The notes below the pieces were generated by a model. The model saw nothing but the letters and a program-made list of their open reading frames with translations. It was not told where the DNA came from and searched no databases. This document shows, piece by piece, positions 47,662-57,203 of a stretch of DNA of 64,000 nucleotides. The number at the start of each line of letters is the position of its first letter. Position 1 is the first letter of the stretch. The position numbers were made by a program, and so were the translations under genes. The DNA lies in NCBI GenBank assembly GCA_003712125.1, contig RHLF01000001.1, forward strand, positions 124,001 through 188,000. Direction: 5' to 3'. This DNA is from Allomuricauda sp. (GTDB taxonomy: Bacteria > Bacteroidota > Bacteroidia > Flavobacteriales > Flavobacteriaceae).

Positions 47662-50247
47662 ATGAGAATTTATATGGGATTGCGGGCCAGCCAAACAAAA
47701 ATAGGGTTATTGTGGCTAATGGCTTTCTTAAGTGCCTGTAACAGTCTTAAAAGAGTTGGGGAAGATGAATTGTTGCTGACCAAGAATACGGTATATGCAG
47801 ACAGCACCAAGGTTACCTCAGAAGAAATCAAAAACTTAATAGTACAAAAGCCAAACAGCAGTGTTCTTGGATATCCGCTGCGCCTAAATCTATATAACCT
47901 TGCCAAGGAAAATCCCGATTCAATGTATCGTGATTGGCTGTATCGCAAGGATAAACGTGAAAAAAGGCTATCAAACTTACTTTCAAAAAAACAAGTCGGG
48001 AGATTGGGAGAATCGTTTGTGGTCAAAGGGTTTAGTGAATTGATGAAGCGAGTTGGGGAACCTCCTTCGGTCATTGATACTACCAATATGAGCAAATCTG
48101 TCGACCTTTTGGAAGCCTACTACGGGAGTAAAGGGTATTTCAATAATTCGGCATCTTATGCTATTATTGAGGGGGGAAACAAGAGGGCTGCAATCGATTA
48201 TCATGTCGCCTTGGGAAATCCTTATTTTCTAGACTCGGTAAGCACTAAAATCGCTGCCAAGGAATTGGACTCCATCTACCAAAAAAACAAAGCTGGCTCC
48301 TTTGTAAAAAAAGGTGAACAATTTGACCTTTCCGATTTCAGCAATGAGCGCAAAAGATTAACGGCATTGTTTCGAAATACAGGAGTATACAATTTTCAGG
48401 AGAGCTCTGTTACGTTTGATATATTAAGGGATACCGCCGTAATTTCCAATGACCAGCGGATGAATGTTCAGTTGAATGTCAGAAAGGCTGGTGCCGTTGG
48501 GGATTCTACACAAAGTACGACACCCTATCGGGTTAATCGCCATAAAAACATCAATATCTATACCGATTACAATGTGCGTCAGAACATTGATTCATTGCAG
48601 GCTATCAAATATGAAGATTATACGATATTCTTCAGTGATAAATTAAGGTATCGGCCAAAGGCACTGGCTGATGCCATATTTTTTGAACAGGACAGTATTT
48701 ATCGCGAATTGGATAAAATTCGGACCTATAGGCAAATCAGCAACCTGAACACCTTTAAATACCCCAATATTTTGGTAAGTGAGGACACGACATCTCCTTA
48801 TCTCAATACCAATATTTTTCTATCACCAAGGCCCAAATATTCCCTAAGTCTGGATTTGGATGTAACACATTCGAATATCCAGCGTATTGGTACGGCTTTC
48901 AGTGCCTCCGTGATTACACGAAATGTATTTGGTGGCGCAGAGACCCTGAGCATTTCGGCCAGAGGTTCTATTGGCTTGTTAAGCGATACCGCCACAGACG
49001 AAACCTTTACCTCTGAACTGGGTGGGGATGTCAATATTACCTTTCCCAGAATTTGGATGCCGTTTAATACTGAAAAAATCATACCCTACTATATGTTGCC
49101 ACAGACCCGATTTTCGGTGGGTACCAACTTTCAAAATAATATAGGTCTTGACCGTCAATCTTTTAACACGGTATTGTCATACAACTGGTCACCTACTGAT
49201 TTCCTCAAGAACAACATTGAATTGATGAATATCGAATTTGTTCGAAATACCGATCCCAATGATTTCTTCAATCAATATCGAAATACCTACAATACCCTTG
49301 ACGGAGTAGCAGATGATATTCAAGACGACCCACAATTTGAGGACCTTTTTGAATTAGATTCGAATAACCCTGATGATTCATTAAGGCTTTTGATTCCCCA
49401 AGGAACCACAGAGTTTACTCAAGGCGTGTTAAACGGCAGTATTCCACTCGGATCGGAAGACATTTCCACTGTTAGAAGTATTGAAGAACGCAGACAGCGT
49501 CTCACGGAGAACAACTTAATTTTTACCTCAAACTACACCTATACCAAAAACAATAAACAAGGTATTAATGACCCTGACTTTTATCAACTTAGATTGAAAT
49601 TTGAAAGCGCAGGAAACTTGTTATCAGCACTATCAAATGTGATACCCTTTAATGAAAACGACAGTGAACAACTCCTAGTTTTCAACGTACCCTTTTCACA
49701 ATATTTCAAAACAGAGTTTGATTACATCAAACACTGGAGTTTGTCGAGTAGCGATGTGTTGGCTTTTCGAAGTTTCTTCGGAATGGCCGTGCCTTACGGA
49801 AACTCAAACAGTATTCCATTTGTGCGCAGTTATTTTGCAGGAGGGTCAAATGACAATAGAGCTTGGAATGCCTATGAGTTAGGACCCGGTACCACTTCGA
49901 ACCTGAATGATTTTAATGAAGCCAATTTAAAAATAGCACTCAACCTAGAGTATCGTTTTCCCATTGCTGGTGATGTCAAAGGTGCCCTTTTTGCAGATGC
50001 CGGCAACATTTGGAATGTATTTGACAGTGAAGATAATCCGGATGCGGTATTTACTGGTTTTGATTCTTTGGGTGATATTGCCCTGGGCACGGGATTTGGG
50101 CTGCGATATGATTTCACCTATTTTGTTTTTAGGGTTGATACCGGCTTTAAAACCTACAACCCTGCTGAATTGCCCTCTAGACGTTGGTTTAGTGACTACA
50201 ATTTTAGAAACGCCGTTTTTAATGTGGGTATCAATTATCCGTTTTAA
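47662..50247 (+). CDS. BamA/TamA-like outer-membrane barrel lipoprotein
   Basis: An 861-residue outer-membrane protein. A lipoprotein signal with lipobox LSAC precedes a periplasmic part containing POTRA-like repeats (for example YYGSKGYFNNSASYAII and FSNERKRLTALFRNTGVYNF). From about residue 380 the sequence alternates as in a 16-strand Omp85 barrel and ends NAVFNVGINYPF with the terminal aromatic residue. The family inserts or translocates outer-membrane proteins. A lipidated Omp85 protein is a Bacteroidota trait and differs from the housekeeping BamA. Two ATGs (47662 and 47674) are possible. It stands alone, transcribed away from the TrmH-type gene. Confidence 0.88.
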   Translation: MRIYMGLRASQTKIGLLWLMAFLSACNSLKRVGEDELLLTKNTVYADSTKVTSEEIKNLIVQKPNSSVLGYPLRLNLYNLAKENPDSMYRDWLYRKDKREKRLSNLLSKKQVGRLGESFVVKGFSELMKRVGEPPSVIDTTNMSKSVDLLEAYYGSKGYFNNSASYAIIEGGNKRAAIDYHVALGNPYFLDSVSTKIAAKELDSIYQKNKAGSFVKKGEQFDLSDFSNERKRLTALFRNTGVYNFQESSVTFDILRDTAVISNDQRMNVQLNVRKAGAVGDSTQSTTPYRVNRHKNINIYTDYNVRQNIDSLQAIKYEDYTIFFSDKLRYRPKALADAIFFEQDSIYRELDKIRTYRQISNLNTFKYPNILVSEDTTSPYLNTNIFLSPRPKYSLSLDLDVTHSNIQRIGTAFSASVITRNVFGGAETLSISARGSIGLLSDTATDETFTSELGGDVNITFPRIWMPFNTEKIIPYYMLPQTRFSVGTNFQNNIGLDRQSFNTVLSYNWSPTDFLKNNIELMNIEFVRNTDPNDFFNQYRNTYNTLDGVADDIQDDPQFEDLFELDSNNPDDSLRLLIPQGTTEFTQGVLNGSIPLGSEDISTVRSIEERRQRLTENNLIFTSNYTYTKNNKQGINDPDFYQLRLKFESAGNLLSALSNVIPFNENDSEQLLVFNVPFSQYFKTEFDYIKHWSLSSSDVLAFRSFFGMAVPYGNSNSIPFVRSYFAGGSNDNRAWNAYELGPGTTSNLNDFNEANLKIALNLEYRFPIAGDVKGALFADAGNIWNVFDSEDNPDAVFTGFDSLGDIALGTGFGLRYDFTYFVFRVDTGFKTYNPAELPSRRWFSDYNFRNAVFNVGINYPF

Positions 50248-50262
50248 CGCTGAATTATTTAT

Positions 50263-50270
50263 TACTTTTG
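50263..50270 (+). promoter_or_regulatory. -7 promoter box TACTTTTG of fbaA
   Basis: An exact TAnnTTTG match, 32 nt before the ATG at 50303. Confidence 0.5.
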
Positions 50271-50302
50271 TCCCTTAATTAAACCAGAAACTAACTCAAA
50301 AT

Positions 50303-51370
50303 ATGTCCCACAATATCAAGCCTGGCGTTGCCACAGGGGATGAAGTCCAAGCAATTTTCAATTATGCAAAAGAAAAAGGTTTTGCACTCCCTGCAGTTAA
50401 TGTAATCGGTTCAAACACCATGAATGGGGTTATGGAAACCGCTGCAAGCCTTAACGCCCCAGTTATTATACAATTTTCAAATGGGGGTGCCCAGTTCAAT
50501 GCGGGAAAAGGACTCTCAAACGACAATCAAAAATCTGCAATTTTGGGCGGTATTGCCGGTGCAAGACATGTGCATGAAATGGCAGAAGCTTACGGTGCCA
50601 CTGTAATCCTACATACAGACCACTGTGCAAAGAAACTCCTTCCTTGGATCGATGGTCTACTCGATGCGAGTGAAGCACATTATAAGAGCACGGGCAAATC
50701 CTTGTATAGCTCGCATATGATCGACTTATCTGAGGAGCCTATCGAAGAAAACATTGAAATATGCAAACGTTATCTAGAGCGAATGTCGAAAATGGACATG
50801 ACCCTAGAAATTGAATTGGGTGTTACCGGTGGTGAAGAAGATGGTGTGGACAATACAGACATTGATAGTTCTAAACTCTATACACAACCTGAGGAAGTTG
50901 CCTACGCTTACGAAGAACTTTCAAAAGTAAGCCCCAGGTTTACCGTTGCTGCGGCATTTGGAAATGTTCATGGTGTGTATAAGCCGGGCAATGTCAAATT
51001 AACCCCTAAAATTCTTAAAAATTCTCAGGAATACATCGCTCAAAAGTATGGCGTTGGGCACAACCACATTGATTTTGTTTTCCATGGAGGATCTGGATCT
51101 ACCCTAGAGGAAATTAGGGAAGCCATTGGATACGGGGTCATCAAAATGAACATCGACACTGACTTGCAATACGCCTTCATGTCTGGAGTTAGGGATTATG
51201 TTCAGGGAAAAAGTGGTTATTTGCAAGCGCAAATTGGAAATCCTGATGGCGATGATCAGCCCAATAAAAAATTCTATGACCCTCGCGTTTGGCTTAGGGA
51301 CGGCGAAAAAGCTTTTAATGACAGGTTAAAACAAGCATTTGAAGACCTTAACAATATCGATACGCTTTAA
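50303..51370 (+). CDS. fbaA: Class II fructose-bisphosphate aldolase
   Basis: A 355-residue zinc-dependent aldolase of glycolysis and gluconeogenesis. Zinc ligands and active-site motifs are visible: the HTDHCAKK motif (two His), ELGVTGGEEDGVDN, the catalytic/zinc His in FGNVHGVYKPGNV, and DFVFHGGSGSTLEEI with the NIDTDLQYAF phosphate-binding part. The length is typical of the FbaA (IIA) class. It starts after its own promoter box, and accD follows after 10 bp. Confidence 0.97.
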   Translation: MSHNIKPGVATGDEVQAIFNYAKEKGFALPAVNVIGSNTMNGVMETAASLNAPVIIQFSNGGAQFNAGKGLSNDNQKSAILGGIAGARHVHEMAEAYGATVILHTDHCAKKLLPWIDGLLDASEAHYKSTGKSLYSSHMIDLSEEPIEENIEICKRYLERMSKMDMTLEIELGVTGGEEDGVDNTDIDSSKLYTQPEEVAYAYEELSKVSPRFTVAAAFGNVHGVYKPGNVKLTPKILKNSQEYIAQKYGVGHNHIDFVFHGGSGSTLEEIREAIGYGVIKMNIDTDLQYAFMSGVRDYVQGKSGYLQAQIGNPDGDDQPNKKFYDPRVWLRDGEKAFNDRLKQAFEDLNNIDTL

Positions 51371-51380
51371 CTAAAACAAC

Positions 51381-52250
51381 ATGGATATGTCATCTGCTTG
51401 GTTTAAGAGAAAGGAAAAAGGGATACAGACCGCTACAGAAGAGAAAAAAGACACGCCTAGAGGGTTATGGTATAAAACCCCAACGGGTAAAATTGTAGAA
51501 TCAGAAGAGCTTGCCCAGAACTTTTACGTAAGTCCCGAGGATGATTACCATGTTCGGATTGGAAGTAAGGAGTATTTTGAAATCCTTTTTGACGACAATA
51601 AGTTCAAAGAATTGGATGAAAAACTTACGGCAAAAGATCCTTTGCGATTTGTCGATAGCAAAAAATATTCTGATCGACTAAAAGCGGCCCAAAAGAAAAC
51701 AGGACTTAAAGATGCAGTCCGTACAGCAATCGGAAAATCGATGGGCAAAGACCTGGTCGTTGCTTGTATGGATTTTAGCTTTATTGGTGGATCAATGGGA
51801 AGTGTGGTTGGTGAAAAAATTGCCAGGGCAATTGATCATGCCAAGAAAAAGAAAGTTCCTTTTGTAATGATTTCAAAATCTGGGGGTGCCCGAATGATGG
51901 AAGCCGCCCTATCCTTAATGCAATTGGCCAAAACCTCTGCAAAACTTGCTCAGTTAGCGGAAGCCAAAGTTCCTTACATATCGCTTTGCACCGATCCCAC
52001 AACAGGGGGTACTACAGCCTCATATGCCATGTTGGGTGATATCAATATTTCAGAACCAGGGGCATTAATCGGGTTTGCCGGACCACGGGTTGTAAAAGAT
52101 ACCACAGGCCAGGAACTGCCTGAAGGTTTTCAAACCGCTGAATTTGTAAAAGAACATGGGTTCTTGGACTTTATTTCGCATAGAAAAGATTTAAAAAAGA
52201 AAATAAATCTTTATATCGATTTGATAACCAATCAACCTGTTAGAAACTAA
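51381..52250 (+). CDS. accD: Acetyl-CoA carboxylase carboxyltransferase subunit beta, zinc-ribbon cysteines absent
   Basis: A 289-residue AccD, which with AccA transfers carboxyl from biotin to acetyl-CoA for fatty-acid synthesis. The crotonase-like core is intact: [39 protein letters not shown], the [18 protein letters not shown] oxyanion part and [22 protein letters not shown]. In the N-terminal domain the four Zn-binding cysteines of other AccD proteins are missing: where CxxC would stand the sequence has LWYKTPTGK, and the second pair reads [10 protein letters not shown]. This appears to be a lineage feature of Flavobacteriaceae rather than damage. The ATG at 51381 or 51387 could be used. 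A terminator follows. Confidence 0.95.
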   Translation: MDMSSAWFKRKEKGIQTATEEKKDTPRGLWYKTPTGKIVESEELAQNFYVSPEDDYHVRIGSKEYFEILFDDNKFKELDEKLTAKDPLRFVDSKKYSDRLKAAQKKTGLKDAVRTAIGKSMGKDLVVACMDFSFIGGSMGSVVGEKIARAIDHAKKKKVPFVMISKSGGARMMEAALSLMQLAKTSAKLAQLAEAKVPYISLCTDPTTGGTTASYAMLGDINISEPGALIGFAGPRVVKDTTGQELPEGFQTAEFVKEHGFLDFISHRKDLKKKINLYIDLITNQPVRN

Positions 52251-52278
52251 AAAAAAGCCCCGAAATCGGGGCTTTTTC
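52251..52278 (+). terminator. Intrinsic terminator after accD
   Basis: Stem AGCCCCG/CGGGGCT with extended A/T arms (52252-52263 and 52266-52277) directly after the accD stop. The T-run TTTTTCTTT makes it a strong plus-strand terminator, and it could also stop the minus-strand lipoprotein gene. Confidence 0.88.
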
Positions 52279-52289
52279 TTTACAGTATC

Positions 52290-53171
52290 TTACTTTAAGA
52301 ATCTTCGTAAAAAGACCTCTTTGGCCGATCCATCAGGATAGGTGAGCACTCCAGTCGCATCGCAGCTACCGTCACCAAAATCCAAGCTAGCAGTATTGCT
52401 GTTTCTTGAGATTTCCAAAACACCGCTCACAATAAAACGACAAGACATCTCTCTTCGAAGGGGGTCTACAACCTCTTTTGACCAAACATTACCCAATTTT
52501 CCTGTAAATGTTCCATTGCCAGAAATCAAAAACACATTGTCGCCCCAAAATCCAGACCCATAACCTTCTATCCACTCACGGGTTCTTGTGCCAGTAAAGG
52601 AGGCCGTTTCGCCATCAGGCCATGTCGCGTTGAATGATGCGCTTGCAGTTCCCTGGGGGTTGCCATTTTCATTTGAGCGCACACGAAGTACATCTGCTCC
52701 TCCTTCTACAGCTACTCCATTAAAGGTAAAGTTCTCCAAGGAAAGGGCAAGACTCTTAGAAGCCATCTCCATATCTTTGGCATAACTCAGCATAATAATT
52801 CCACTTAAAACATTTCCATTGGGCAATTCACAACCCGCTCCAAAATCGATCGTCTTTTCCTTGGTAGTAGCAGTTACAACAGTGGTTATCGTCACACACT
52901 CTGGCAAATAATTGGAGCTATACGATGATTTGGAAGTTTCAGAAATTTCATCAGCTGCATAAACATCTTCAGCGATGGATGCCACCTCGTCAGAAATCAT
53001 TTCAGCTTCATCGCTATACTTCAGCTCCGATGCTGTAATTAGTTCTTCACTTGCCAACTCTTCCTCGATGGAAGTTTCGTCTTTGTTACATGAAGCGACC
53101 AACAAGGCCATCACAAGTAAAGCCGAAGGAAACCTTCGCTTAAAGTTCATTAGTTTGAGACTCTTTTTCAT
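52290..53171 (-). CDS. Uncharacterised lipoprotein
   Basis: A 293-residue protein with a lipoprotein signal (MALLVASC, lipobox VASC, Cys28). A glutamate/serine-rich, probably disordered region follows (residues 30-85), then a beta-rich region with two cysteine pairs: PECVTITTVVTATTKEKTIDFGAGCELPNG and later MSCRFIVSG with GDGSCDATGVLTYPDG. The repeated pattern of a DFGxG turn, cysteine and YPDG suggests two related beta domains. No named family is recognised. It is a single-gene unit facing away from rpsO, with 107 bp between its ATG and the rpsO promoter region. Confidence 0.75.
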   Translation of the reverse strand: MKKSLKLMNFKRRFPSALLVMALLVASCNKDETSIEEELASEELITASELKYSDEAEMISDEVASIAEDVYAADEISETSKSSYSSNYLPECVTITTVVTATTKEKTIDFGAGCELPNGNVLSGIIMLSYAKDMEMASKSLALSLENFTFNGVAVEGGADVLRVRSNENGNPQGTASASFNATWPDGETASFTGTRTREWIEGYGSGFWGDNVFLISGNGTFTGKLGNVWSKEVVDPLRREMSCRFIVSGVLEISRNSNTASLDFGDGSCDATGVLTYPDGSAKEVFLRRFLK

Positions 53172-53261
53172 AATATCAAATTTTAAAGTTTGTAGGTAGG
53201 ACTGGGACCATCACAAAAGGTTTAATCATTAATAAAAAATTTTTCCTTCAAAAAAAAGAAG

Positions 53262-53269
53262 TATCTTTG
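53262..53269 (+). promoter_or_regulatory. -7 promoter box TATCTTTG of rpsO
   Basis: An exact TAnnTTTG match 53 nt before the ATG at 53323. The leader of about 50 nt contains a small hairpin TGATTG/CAATCA (53275-53280 with 53286-53291). Confidence 0.6.
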
Positions 53270-53322
53270 CGCCTTGATTGAAAATCAATCATATACATAA
53301 AAATCATTTTAACAATATTGGC

Positions 53323-53592
53323 ATGTATTTAACCAAAGAAGTAAAAGAGAAAATCTTCAAAAAACATGGGGGTTCGGAAACCAACACAGGGTCTACCGAA
53401 GGACAAATTGCATTGTTCACCCATAGAATCGAGCATTTAACCAAACACCTTAAAAAGAACCATAAGGATTATAATACCGAACGTTCGCTGGTAAAATTGG
53501 TAGGTAAAAGACGTAGTCTTTTAGATTATTTGAAGAAAAAAGATATTGAAAAGTACCGTGCTCTAATCAAAGAGTTAGGTATCAGAAAATAA
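53323..53592 (+). CDS. rpsO: 30S ribosomal protein S15
   Basis: An 89-residue protein, the usual S15 length, that binds the 16S rRNA three-way junction and helps join the subunits. The family pattern is complete: YLTKEVKEKIFKKHGGSETNTGSTEGQIALFTHRIEHLTKHLKKNHKDYNTE in pieces, then KLVGKRRSLLDYLKKKD and YRALIKELGIRK. The ATG at 53323 was chosen because all homologues begin here; the longer frame from 53278 contains the leader hairpin. It is followed by terminator-like hairpins and then pnp, the same rpsO-pnp order as in many bacteria. Confidence 0.97.
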   Translation: MYLTKEVKEKIFKKHGGSETNTGSTEGQIALFTHRIEHLTKHLKKNHKDYNTERSLVKLVGKRRSLLDYLKKKDIEKYRALIKELGIRK

Positions 53593-53598
53593 AATAAT

Positions 53599-53625
53599 GG
53601 GGGCTTCTATAGCTCCCTTTATTTT
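53599..53625 (+). terminator. Terminator-like hairpin after rpsO
   Basis: A stem of GGGGGCT with AGCTCCC (one G-U pair, loop TCTAT) ending in TTTATTTTT. It probably uncouples rpsO from pnp. Confidence 0.7.
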
Positions 53626-53648
53626 TGCCTTTAGGTAACAGGCAAAAA
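53622..53648 (+). promoter_or_regulatory. Second hairpin in the rpsO-pnp spacer
   Basis: A perfect 9-bp inverted repeat TTTTTGCCT/AGGCAAAAA with a 9-nt loop, overlapping the T-run of the previous structure. It could alternate with the terminator or be a processing site. Confidence 0.5.
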
Positions 53649-53736
53649 CACAAAAAGCTTCTTGTAGTTTTTCATTGGTCAACAACACACAACACAACCC
53701 GACCGTCAGGAAGGCGGTAGACCAAATGTTTAACAC

Positions 53737-53753
53737 ATCTACCCTAGGTAGAT
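53737..53753 (+). promoter_or_regulatory. Hairpin just upstream of the pnp start
   Basis: A perfect inverted repeat ATCTACC/GGTAGAT with a 3-nt CTA loop ends 13 nt before the pnp ATG. Its position suits a site for RNase processing or self-regulation of PNPase, as known in enterobacteria, but the sequence itself only shows the hairpin. No TAnnTTTG box was seen between it and rpsO. Confidence 0.5.
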
Positions 53754-53766
53754 TACTTTATTATTT

Positions 53767-55977
53767 ATGATTCCAAAAACGTTTAAAGAGGTCATTGACC
53801 TTGGTGATGGTAGGGAAATCTCTATCGAAACCGGAAAACTTGCAAAACAGGCCCACGGATCTGTTGTGGTGCAATCTGGCAAATGTATGCTCTTATGTAC
53901 CGTAGTATCCAACTATAAGGCTGCTGATGTAGACTTTCTTCCCCTAACGGTTGATTACAGGGAAAAATTTGCTGCAGCCGGAAGATACCCAGGTGGGTTT
54001 TTCAAGCGGGAAGCAAGACCAAGTGATGGCGAAGTACTAACCATGCGCTTGGTAGATAGGGTATTGCGCCCCTTGTTCCCAAAAGATTACCACTCAGAGA
54101 CTCAGGTCATGATTCAATTGATGTCTCATGATGAAACCGTTATGCCAGACGCTATGGCTGGATTGGCTGCCTCTGCTGCAATCCAATTGTCTGATTTTCC
54201 TTTTGAGTGCCCAATTTCAGAAGTTCGAGTTGGACGTGTTGATGGCAAACTCATCATTAATCCGACATTCGAGCAAATCAAAAACTCAGATATCGACATG
54301 GTCATCGGTGCGTCCGAAGATTCAGTAATGATGGTCGAAGGTGAAATGGATGAAATTTCTGAAGAAGAAATGGTAGAAGCCATCAAATTTGCCCATGAAG
54401 CAATTAAGGTACAATGTGCGGCCCAAGTAAGACTGGCAGAAGCTGTTGGCAAAAAAGAGGTACGTGATTACGATCCTGAGCCAGCAGATGAAGAGCTCGA
54501 AAAGAAAATCCATAGCCTGACCTATGACAAGGTATACGCCATCGCAAAAGCAGGTTCATCAAAACATGAACGTAGTGAGGCCTTTGGCAAAATCAAGGAT
54601 GAAGTCATGGAATCCTTTACCGAGGAAGAGTTGGAAGAAGTTGGTGATTTGGCCACAAAATATTTTTACAAGGCTGAAAAGGAAGCCGTTCGTAACCTTA
54701 CACTAGACGAAGGATTACGTCTCGATGGGCGTAAAACAGATGAAATACGACCAATTTGGTGTGAGGTGGATTATTTGCCCTCCGTACATGGTTCATCTAT
54801 TTTCACCCGTGGCGAGACCCAGGCGTTGGCAACCGTTACACTTGGTACGTCAAGAGATGCAAATATCATTGATATGCCTTCCTTTGAAGGTGAAGAACGA
54901 TTCTATTTGCACTACAATTTCCCGCCATTCTCAACTGGTGAAGCACGTCCAATCCGTGGCACATCAAGAAGAGAAGTGGGGCATGGAAATTTAGCACAGC
55001 GTGCTTTGAAAGGTATGGTACCAGAAGATTGCCCTTACACGGTTCGTGTCGTATCTGAAGTACTGGAATCTAATGGTTCATCATCAATGGCAACGGTTTG
55101 TTCAGGTACCATGGCAATGATGGATGCTGGGGTCCAATTGAAAAAACCAGTATCTGGTATCGCAATGGGACTGATTTCCGATGCGGAAACAGGCAAATAT
55201 GCCGTGCTATCCGATATTCTTGGAGATGAAGACCACTTGGGTGATATGGATTTTAAGGTAACGGGTACCGAAGATGGTATCACTGCCTGTCAAATGGACA
55301 TTAAAATAAAAGGGCTTTCCTATGAAGTTTTGGTAAAGGCCCTAATGCAAGCCAAAGACGGACGCCTACATATTCTCAAGCATTTAACGGATACCATTGA
55401 AGCACCAAGAGCAGAGGTGAAATCATACGCCCCGAAAATTGTCACCAAAATTATTCCGGGTGAATACATTGGTGCTGTTATTGGCTCTGGAGGAAAAGTC
55501 ATTCAAGAATTACAGAAAGAAACCAATACTACTATCGTTATCAATGAAGATCCGGAAACGGAAGAGGGTATTGTTGAAATTTTAGGAACTGACCAAGATG
55601 GTATTGATGCGGTTATTGCCAAAATCGAAGCCGTAATGTTCAAACCTGAAGTGGGCAGTGTTTATGAAGTGGAAGTAATAAAAATACTCGATTTTGGGGC
55701 TGTAGTTGAGTACGTAGAAGCACGTGGTAACGAAGTTTTGCTTCATGTCTCTGAATTGGCATGGGAACGTACCGATAAGGTTACCGATATTGTCAATATG
55801 GGTGATGTTCTGGATGTCAAATATTTTGGTTTGGATCCAAGAACAAGAAAGGAAAAAGTGTCTCGAAAGGCGCTTTTGCCAAAACCTGAAGGCTATGTAG
55901 AACGACCTCCAAGAAGGGATAATAAAGGTGGTGATCGCCGTGGAGGTAATCGTGACCGAAGACCCAAACGTGACTAA
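53767..55977 (+). CDS. pnp: Polyribonucleotide nucleotidyltransferase (PNPase)
   Basis: A 736-residue 3'-5' phosphorolytic exoribonuclease of RNA turnover. The order is canonical: first RNase PH domain ([48 protein letters not shown]), an all-helical linker, and a second RNase PH domain ([46 protein letters not shown]). A KH domain follows ([23 protein letters not shown]), then S1 ([21 protein letters not shown]) and an Arg/Gly/Lys-rich tail of about 30 residues. The tail resembles RNA-binding RGG extensions. A terminator follows. Confidence 0.97.
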   Translation: MIPKTFKEVIDLGDGREISIETGKLAKQAHGSVVVQSGKCMLLCTVVSNYKAADVDFLPLTVDYREKFAAAGRYPGGFFKREARPSDGEVLTMRLVDRVLRPLFPKDYHSETQVMIQLMSHDETVMPDAMAGLAASAAIQLSDFPFECPISEVRVGRVDGKLIINPTFEQIKNSDIDMVIGASEDSVMMVEGEMDEISEEEMVEAIKFAHEAIKVQCAAQVRLAEAVGKKEVRDYDPEPADEELEKKIHSLTYDKVYAIAKAGSSKHERSEAFGKIKDEVMESFTEEELEEVGDLATKYFYKAEKEAVRNLTLDEGLRLDGRKTDEIRPIWCEVDYLPSVHGSSIFTRGETQALATVTLGTSRDANIIDMPSFEGEERFYLHYNFPPFSTGEARPIRGTSRREVGHGNLAQRALKGMVPEDCPYTVRVVSEVLESNGSSSMATVCSGTMAMMDAGVQLKKPVSGIAMGLISDAETGKYAVLSDILGDEDHLGDMDFKVTGTEDGITACQMDIKIKGLSYEVLVKALMQAKDGRLHILKHLTDTIEAPRAEVKSYAPKIVTKIIPGEYIGAVIGSGGKVIQELQKETNTTIVINEDPETEEGIVEILGTDQDGIDAVIAKIEAVMFKPEVGSVYEVEVIKILDFGAVVEYVEARGNEVLLHVSELAWERTDKVTDIVNMGDVLDVKYFGLDPRTRKEKVSRKALLPKPEGYVERPPRRDNKGGDRRGGNRDRRPKRD

Positions 55978-55995
55978 AAATTCAAATACGTGTCA

Positions 55996-56023
55996 AAAGC
56001 CTCAGTAGTACTGGGGCTTTTTT
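55996..56023 (+). terminator. Intrinsic terminator of pnp
   Basis: An 11-bp stem (AAAGCCTCAGT with ACTGGGGCTTT, one G-U pair; loop AGT) followed by TTTTTT, beginning 19 bp after the pnp stop. Confidence 0.9.
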
Positions 56024-56133
56024 ATTACAAAAATTTTTTGAGATAAATTTTACCAAATTGTAACATTTTTCAAATTCTTACGTATAAATAAGTGAGCCCC
56101 AAGCTCAACCACTTAATTTGAAGAAGAAATTAG

Positions 56134-56997
56134 ATGAGACAGTTAAAGATTACAAAACAGGTTACCAATAGGGAAACCGCCTCTTTAGATAAATATTTAC
56201 AGGAAATCGGTAAGGTTGACCTGATTACAGCTGATGAAGAAGTTGAATTGGCGCAACGTATCAAGGCCGGTGACCAGATTGCTTTGGAAAAATTGACCAA
56301 AGCCAACTTGAGATTCGTTGTTTCTGTTGCCAAGCAGTACCAGAACCAAGGATTGACTTTACCTGATTTAATAAATGAAGGAAACCTTGGTTTGATAAAA
56401 GCGGCTCAACGTTTCGATGAAACCCGTGGTTTCAAGTTCATTTCTTATGCTGTATGGTGGATTCGACAGTCTATTTTGCAGGCTTTGGCCGAACAATCGC
56501 GTATTGTTCGATTGCCCTTAAACAAAATTGGAAGCATCAATAAAATCAATAAGACCTTCGCCTTTTTAGAGCAGGCCCACGAACGCGTGCCTTCTGCAGA
56601 AGAGATTGCCAAGGAATTGGATATGACCGTTGAAGACGTCAAACAATCCCTAAAAAATTCAGGTCGCCATGTATCGATGGATGCTCCATTGATCGATGGT
56701 GAAGATTCCAATTTGTACGACGTTCTTCGAAGCGGTGAATCGCCGAATCCTGACAAAGAACTATTACATGAATCACTTCGAACTGAAATTGAGCGAGCAC
56801 TTGAGACCTTGACGCCAAGAGAAGCTGATGTAATCCGTTTGTATTTTGGTCTTGCAGGTCAGCATTCAATGACTTTGGAAGAAATTGGTGAGACTTTTGA
56901 TTTGACTCGTGAGCGTGTTCGACAAATCAAGGAGAAAGCTATTCGTAGACTAAAACACACTTCAAGAAGTAAGATTTTAAAGACATACTTAGGATAA
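56134..56997 (+). CDS. rpoD: Primary RNA polymerase sigma factor RpoD/SigA
   Basis: A 287-residue housekeeping sigma-70, short because Bacteroidota versions lack most of region 1.1 and the non-conserved region. Visible in order: region 1.2 ([31 protein letters not shown]), region 2 ([53 protein letters not shown]), region 3 ([23 protein letters not shown]) and region 4 ([15 protein letters not shown] and the helix-turn-helix [18 protein letters not shown]). This divergent sigma is what recognises TAnnTTTG/TTG promoters, so it explains the promoter boxes noted throughout. The 110 bp upstream contain no exact -7 box. Confidence 0.97.
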   Translation: MRQLKITKQVTNRETASLDKYLQEIGKVDLITADEEVELAQRIKAGDQIALEKLTKANLRFVVSVAKQYQNQGLTLPDLINEGNLGLIKAAQRFDETRGFKFISYAVWWIRQSILQALAEQSRIVRLPLNKIGSINKINKTFAFLEQAHERVPSAEEIAKELDMTVEDVKQSLKNSGRHVSMDAPLIDGEDSNLYDVLRSGESPNPDKELLHESLRTEIERALETLTPREADVIRLYFGLAGQHSMTLEEIGETFDLTRERVRQIKEKAIRRLKHTSRSKILKTYLG

Positions 56998-57090
56998 TTT
57001 CAACAAATCTGACGTTAAATAAACCTTAAATTGTTTATTTGGCAAGAAAGTTGTAATTTGTAACCCTATAACAGTTTATCATGACTGTTC

Positions 57091-57116
57091 GTTTTTTGAT
57101 TGATGAATAAACTCCG
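57091..57116. repeat. 26-nt element shared with 18687-18712 (copy 2)
   Basis: Matches the other copy at 25 of 26 positions. Here it overlaps the left arm of the terminator at 57109-57135; in the other copy it begins in the T-run of a terminator. Confidence 0.7.
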
Positions 57117-57135
57117 GCTGATTACCGGAGTTTTT
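57109..57135 (+). terminator. Intrinsic terminator downstream of rpoD
   Basis: Stem AAACTCCGG/CCGGAGTTT (57109-57117 with 57125-57133, loop CTGATTA) followed by TTTTT. The 111 bp between the rpoD stop and the hairpin contain no open frame I can support. Confidence 0.85.
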
Positions 57136-57179
57136 CATTTTATAGCACTTCGCCAACCTTTCTTATTCGCTTTCTTGCC

Positions 57180-57187
57180 TATCTTTA
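57180..57187 (+). promoter_or_regulatory. Putative -7 box TATCTTTA of the cytochrome lipoprotein gene
   Basis: One mismatch from TAnnTTTG, 16 nt before the ATG at 57204. Confidence 0.4.
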
Positions 57188-57203
57188 GTACAAATAAAAC
57201 AAC

